A DNA stretch of 64,000 nucleotides from Dactylococcopsis salina PCC 8305. GTDB taxonomy: Bacteria; Cyanobacteriota; Cyanobacteriia; Cyanobacteriales; Rubidibacteraceae. Shown here in pieces: positions 60,398-64,000 of this stretch. How positions within the stretch are numbered: the first letter of the stretch is position 1; every line of letters starts with the position of its first letter. The position numbers and the translations under genes are program-made. The stretch lies in NCBI RefSeq assembly GCF_000317615.1, contig NC_019780.1, positions 1,571,840 to 1,635,839 of the forward strand, given 5' to 3'. The notes beneath the pieces are model-generated. The model was not told where the DNA came from. It searched no databases and worked only from the letters and a program-made list of their open reading frames with translations.

Positions 60398-61372
60398 ATG
60401 ACCGCAGTTTCTACAGCAACAAAAACCGTTCCCGTTACGATTTTGACCGGTTACCTTGGGTCAGGTAAAACCACACTTCTCAACCGTATTTTGACTCATG
60501 AACATGGCAAAAAAGTGGCTGTTATTGTCAATGAATTTGGGGAAGTAGGAATTGACAATCAACTGGTTATTGATACCGATGAAGAAATTTTTGAAATGAA
60601 TAACGGTTGTATTTGTTGTACCGTTCGTGGGGATTTAATTCGGATTATCGGCAATCTCATGCAAAGACGGGACAAATTTGACCACTTAGTTATTGAAACC
60701 ACGGGATTAGCTGATCCTGCTCCTGTGATTCAAACCTTTTTTCTCGATGAAGAATTACAAGCCCAAATGAATCTTGATGCAATTGTTACTGTTGTTGATG
60801 CGAAACACATTTGGCAACACTGGGAAAGTGAAGAAGTACAAGAACAGGTAGCTTTTGCTGACGTTATTTTACTCAATAAAACCGATTTAGTTTCTCCTGA
60901 AGAGTTAGCGACTCTTGAGAAACGTATCCGTGGTATGAATACCATCGTCAAAATGTATAATACCCAATATGCGAATATCCCGATGGATCAAATTTTGGGA
61001 GTAGAAGCCTTTAAGTTAGAAAAGGCTTTAGATGTGGATCCAGAATTTCTCAATGAAGAAGATCACGAACACGATGATTCGATTTTCTCTTTTACCATTA
61101 CTGACTCACGGGAAATTAATTTAGAAAAACTTAACCAGTGGCTCGGAAATCTGTTACAAACTCAAGGTCCTAATATTTTTCGGATGAAAGGCATTCTCAA
61201 TGTTGCTGGGGAAAAGAATCGCTTTGTTTTTCAAGGCGTTCATATGATTTTTGAAGGGCAACCTGATCGAGCTTGGAAACCAGAAGAATCTCGAAAAAAT
61301 GAACTGGTATTTATTGGTCGCAATCTTGATCCTGAGCAGTTAAGAAAAGAATTTCAAACCTGTTTAGCGTGA
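60398..61372 (+). CDS. COG0523 (CobW-type) GTPase, putative metallochaperone
   Basis: The protein has 324 residues. The P-loop GYLGSGKT is at residues 18-25, the metal-binding CICC motif at 71-74, NEFGEVGIDNQL at about 45-56, and NKTDL for guanine binding near residue 165. A histidine/acid patch EEDHEHDDS near residue 225 may hold metal, and the CobW C-terminal domain ends the protein. Such GTPases insert or traffic zinc, cobalt or nickel. Association with hupE, cynS and the WD40 gene suggests delivery of a metal connected with nitrogen metabolism; which one is unknown. The stop overlaps the next start by 4 bp (GTGA). Confidence 0.9.
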   Translation: MTAVSTATKTVPVTILTGYLGSGKTTLLNRILTHEHGKKVAVIVNEFGEVGIDNQLVIDTDEEIFEMNNGCICCTVRGDLIRIIGNLMQRRDKFDHLVIETTGLADPAPVIQTFFLDEELQAQMNLDAIVTVVDAKHIWQHWESEEVQEQVAFADVILLNKTDLVSPEELATLEKRIRGMNTIVKMYNTQYANIPMDQILGVEAFKLEKALDVDPEFLNEEDHEHDDSIFSFTITDSREINLEKLNQWLGNLLQTQGPNIFRMKGILNVAGEKNRFVFQGVHMIFEGQPDRAWKPEESRKNELVFIGRNLDPEQLRKEFQTCLA

Positions 61373-62427
61373 ACTCTAAAATCCGTTTGATCCCCAAAAA
61401 GCGGGAGCAACTTTCTGACTATATCAGCGCGATCGCGTGGTCGCCACAAACCCACCTCCTCGCCAGTTGTTCCGCTGCCGGAGAACTCTGTCTCTCTTCT
61501 CTGGAGGGGAATTCGATTGCCCTTCATCAAGGGGGAGAAAGGGCACTTAGCTGTGTAGAGTTTTCTGTTCAAGGGGAGTTTCTTGCTACTGCCGGACAAG
61601 CCGGAACCTTACAAGTTTGGAATTTGCAAACCGACCCCCCAGTCTTAGTTTGGGAGAAAAAATATCCTCTCTCTTGGCTGGATACTCTCCAGTGGCATCC
61701 TCAAAAACCCATACTGGCTTATGCAGTGGGGCGAGAAGTTTATATTCTGGATTTAGAACAAAAAGTTATTATTGCCACTGTTCCGTTTGAAAACTCTTCT
61801 ATCTTTGACTTGTCATGGCATCCCCACCAAGATTACTTAGCCGTTAGTGGCAGTGGCGGAATTAAAGTTTGGCAGTTGCAACACCTTAACCAATCCCCCT
61901 ATGAATTAGAGGTGCCAGGGGCAAGTTTAACTGTTGCTTGGTCAAAAGAAGGAAATTATTTAGCCTCTGGGAATTTAGATCGTACCTTAAGCATCTTGGC
62001 ATGGGAAAATCCACCGCCTTGGTTAATGCAAGGATTCCCAGGTAAAGTCCGAAAACTTGCTTGGTCTAATTCTTCGCCAACTCATTCTCCTCAAATGGCT
62101 GCCGCTTGTATGGAAGGAATTATTCTCTGGCGACAAGACAAAAATGGGGATCAATGGCAAAATACCGTCTTAGAAACTCATCAAGGCTTTGTGAGAGATT
62201 TAAGTTTTCATCCCTCAAAACCTTTTTTAGCCTCAGCAGGAGATGATGGTCGAATTATCCTTTGGAACGATGAAAAACCCCTTAAAACCCTGAAAACCAA
62301 AATAGGCGGCTTTTCCAGTTTGCAATGGCACAATCAGGGAAATTATTTGGCAGCTGGCACCAGTCATGGGGAAGTTTTAATCTGGGAATGTATAAGTGAA
62401 GCCAATATTAAAAAAGGGTTTGGATGA
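61369..62427 (+). CDS. WD40-repeat protein linked to the CobW-type GTPase
   Basis: This 352-residue beta-propeller has about seven WD40 repeats (HLLASCSAAGELCLSS, FLATAGQAGTLQVWN, YLAVSGSGGIKVWQ, YLASGNLDRTLSILAW, FLASAGDDGRIILWN, YLAAGTSHGEVLIWE). There is no signal peptide. WD40 genes next to COG0523 GTPases are a recurrent pairing in bacteria, suggesting a protein-binding scaffold for the metallochaperone. The start is GTG 61369, overlapping the GTPase stop. It is the last gene of the operon headed by cynA. Confidence 0.9.
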   Translation: MNSKIRLIPKKREQLSDYISAIAWSPQTHLLASCSAAGELCLSSLEGNSIALHQGGERALSCVEFSVQGEFLATAGQAGTLQVWNLQTDPPVLVWEKKYPLSWLDTLQWHPQKPILAYAVGREVYILDLEQKVIIATVPFENSSIFDLSWHPHQDYLAVSGSGGIKVWQLQHLNQSPYELEVPGASLTVAWSKEGNYLASGNLDRTLSILAWENPPPWLMQGFPGKVRKLAWSNSSPTHSPQMAAACMEGIILWRQDKNGDQWQNTVLETHQGFVRDLSFHPSKPFLASAGDDGRIILWNDEKPLKTLKTKIGGFSSLQWHNQGNYLAAGTSHGEVLIWECISEANIKKGFG

Positions 62428-62553
62428 TGGGGAGCATTTTGGGTTTGCAAAACGTGCTCAAAAAGCTCAAAATAGAAGCAATCATTGGGTTGAAACTGAG
62501 TCACGATGATCTCTGACAAGCCAGCCCTCCCACTTTAGTCACTTTAACCAATT

Positions 62554-62585
62554 GCGATCGCGCCTTTTTCAGCAAACCCTAATTA
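62554..62585. repeat. IS-end-like repeat, copy 2
   Basis: GCGATCGCGCC plus TTTTTCAGCAAACCCTAATTA, identical to 46801-46832. It forms the left boundary of the binding-protein fragment that follows. Between the WD40 gene and this point (62428-62553) I see no gene. Confidence 0.7.
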
Positions 62586-62806
62586 CGCCAACAAGGCTGA
62601 AAATCGGAAAGAAATTGCTAGCGCGATCGTGCCAAGACGATACTTAAATCAGCCGGTGAAGACTCTAGAAGCGGTTTTGACAGGACAATTTGAGGATGGC
62701 TTGGGAAACTTCCGCGATGAACCCGATCGAATCTTTTTTGATCCCTACCCTTGAAGAAGTTTTGCCCAATGGATTACTACTCAACTTGCACGTTGGGACT
62801 ATATCA
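62586..62806 (+). pseudogene. cynA-like binding-protein fragment with a nonsense codon
   Basis: The frame reads NKAEN, RKEIASAIVPRRYLNQPV, EAVLTGQFEDGLGN and DPDRIFFDPYP-like sequence, then TGA where cynA has TGG (W), then RSFAQWITTQLARWDY. It matches residues about 400-475 of the CynA in this window at well over half the positions. Start and end of the gene are missing and both sides are occupied by IS-end-like repeats. It is a dead copy of a second nitrate/cyanate-type binding protein gene. Confidence 0.85.
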
Positions 62807-62860
62807 CCTCAAATCCTTATTTGGTAAAACTTTCAGTTTCCCAACAGCAAACCCTAGTTA
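62807..62860. repeat. IS-end-like repeat, right part as at 5788-5841
   Basis: CCTCAAATCCTTATTTGGTA followed by AAACTTTCAGTTTCCCAACA and GCAAACCCTAGTTAAA. It is nearly identical to the right end of the remnant at 5694-5839. It closes the pseudogene fragment. Confidence 0.75.
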
Positions 62861-62982
62861 AAAAATGCTATCTTAGTAAAGCCAAATTACCTGTACAAAA
62901 ATCGCACATCTAGAGCTTCGGGTGTTTTCCCAGAGAAAATTCCCTCTAGGTGGAGGATAAACCCGAAAAGGAGAACTAAACA
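62861..62982 (+). promoter_or_regulatory. Leader region of rpsB
   Basis: The 120 bp before rpsB contain CCAGAGAAAATTCCCTCTAGGTGGAGG. An inverted pair GGGTGTTTTCCC / GGGTTTATCCTCC-like arms could form a leader structure, as in S2 autoregulation, but I cannot show it. AAAAGGAG lies 8 bp before the ATG. No clear NtcA site is present. Confidence 0.35.
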
Positions 62983-63798
62983 ATGGCAGTCATTAGCCTC
63001 AGAGAATTATTAGAGTCTGGCGTTCACTTTGGACACCAAACCCGTCGCTGGCATCCCGCCATGCGTCCCTACATTTACACCGCACGGAATGGCGTGCATA
63101 TTATCGACTTAGTGCAAACCGCACAGTTGATGGAGGAGGCATACAGCTATCTCCAAGATGCCTCCGCAAATGGGCAAAAAGTCTTGTTTGTGGGAACAAA
63201 ACGACAAGCCGCCGGCATCATCGCCCAAGAAGCCAGTCGTTGCGGTGCGTTTTACGTTAACCAACGCTGGTTAGGGGGAATGTTAACCAACTGGGAAACC
63301 ATTAAAACCCGTGTGGAACGTCTGAAAGAATTAGAACGTCTCAAAGAAAGCGGTGCAATGGCACGCCGTCCGAAAAAAGAAGCGGCGGTATTGGGACGAG
63401 AATTAGAAAAACTGCAAAAATACCTCGGTGGCATCAAAATGATGCGTCGTCTTCCTGATATTGTGGTCATCGTTGACCAGCGTCGGGAACATAACGCAAT
63501 TATGGAATGTGAGAAATTAGGCATTCCGATTGTTTCCATGTTGGATACGAACTGTGATCCAGGGTTAGCGGATATTCCCATTCCAGCCAATGATGATGCG
63601 ATTCGATCGGTGAAACTAATTGTTGGTAAACTAGCTGATGCAATCTATGAAGGTCGTCATGGACAATTGGATCAAGAAACTGAAGCCGAGTATGATGAAC
63701 TAGAAGAAGGGATTGGAGAGTACCCAGAATACGAAGAAGAAGAAGAAACTCCTACCGATTCAGAAATGGCAACAGTTGGGGAAAGTGGAGAAGAATAA
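62983..63798 (+). CDS. rpsB: 30S ribosomal protein S2
   Basis: This 271-residue ribosomal protein binds the small subunit and S1. It starts [20 protein letters not shown] and continues [55 protein letters not shown] and [20 protein letters not shown] are all canonical. A C-terminal acidic tail of about 40 residues ([20 protein letters not shown]) is longer than in E. coli and frequent in cyanobacteria. It is followed by tsf after 99 bp, the classical rpsB-tsf operon. Confidence 0.98.
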   Translation: MAVISLRELLESGVHFGHQTRRWHPAMRPYIYTARNGVHIIDLVQTAQLMEEAYSYLQDASANGQKVLFVGTKRQAAGIIAQEASRCGAFYVNQRWLGGMLTNWETIKTRVERLKELERLKESGAMARRPKKEAAVLGRELEKLQKYLGGIKMMRRLPDIVVIVDQRREHNAIMECEKLGIPIVSMLDTNCDPGLADIPIPANDDAIRSVKLIVGKLADAIYEGRHGQLDQETEAEYDELEEGIGEYPEYEEEEETPTDSEMATVGESGEE

Positions 63799-63897
63799 TC
63801 TCCTCTCAATCCCACCAGAAAAGGCTCTCTCTTTTTGATGCAATAACGGTGTTACACTGCTCAAAGATATCCGTTTGTAGAATAAGGAAAAGGTTAG

Positions 63898-64000
63898 ATG
63901 GCGGAAATATCAGCAAAACTGGTTAAAGAGCTGCGCGAAAAAACTGGCGCTGGCATGATGGACTGTAAAAAAGCGCTTGGGGAAAGTGATGGTGATGTGA
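63898..64000 (+). CDS. tsf: Elongation factor Ts, 5' end only
   Basis: This is the nucleotide exchange factor for EF-Tu. The window ends 34 codons into the gene: [20 protein letters not shown], then [14 protein letters not shown], which is the conserved N-terminal UBA-like segment of EF-Ts. The ATG follows AAGGAAAAGG. The rest lies beyond the right edge. Confidence 0.95.
   Translation, partial: MAEISAKLVKELREKTGAGMMDCKKALGESDGDV

Overview
The window comes from a cyanobacterium. Its coding sequences are full of CGATCG and HIP1-type GCGATCGC octamers, and it carries ndhH, a DASH cryptochrome, DUF2808 and DUF2358 proteins, a CAAD-bearing valyl-tRNA synthetase and NtcA-type promoters. A unicellular, perhaps halotolerant lineage of the Halothece/Dactylococcopsis kind is my guess from the overall look, not a result.

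Layout. 1-12.3 kb: gltX (cut by the window edge), a J-domain protein, a low-Mr phosphatase, a DUF2808 protein, a coiled-coil protein built of 84-bp repeats, a prmC remnant, glnA, chrA, a Fe(III) permease and cysC. 12.3-24.8 kb: tRNA-Ser(CGA), two OmpR-type response regulators, an adenosine-kinase-like PfkB protein, a SphX-like phosphate-binding protein divergent from a Pho-box-preceded APH/kinase fusion, a wrecked PAS histidine kinase gene, a REC-histidine kinase, cryDASH and a lipid kinase. 24.8-45.2 kb: valS, tRNA-Ser(GCU), larB, a peptide/nickel-type binding protein, a phosphoesterase, hisA, a radical SAM protein, an alpha/beta hydrolase, a toxin-antitoxin pair, ndhH and a DUF3352 protein. 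45.4-53.2 kb: a truncated and an intact terD, a folP remnant, and a urease cluster (ureABCGDE, then an IS605-type remnant, then ureF), all read leftward. 53.2-55.1 kb: a decayed, gene-poor stretch with a glutamine synthetase remnant and a glycosyltransferase tail. 55.5-62.4 kb: a cyanate operon (cynABD-cynS) followed on the same strand by hupE, a small protein, a COG0523 (CobW-type) GTPase and a WD40 protein. 62.4-64 kb: a cynA-like pseudogene fragment, rpsB and the start of tsf.

How the genes fit together. Three promoters match the class II NtcA layout GTA-N8-TAC-N22/23-(-10): those of glnA, ureA and cynA. Nitrogen limitation would therefore be expected to raise ammonium production from urea and cyanate together with ammonium capture by glutamine synthetase. 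Urease needs nickel; a HupE/UreJ-type membrane protein and a CobW-type metallochaperone sit at the end of the cyanate operon rather than in the urease operon. Cyanase releases ammonium and CO2 from cyanate and bicarbonate.

Mobile and repeated DNA. I see two families of short (91-102 bp) non-coding elements with terminal inverted repeats and 3-bp TNA target duplications. I also see ends of a larger IS next to gene fragments, one IS605-type tnpB remnant with a ribbon-helix-helix ORF, heptamer tandem repeats, and many copies of a TTGGGT..ACCCAA hairpin repeat. No CRISPR array was found.
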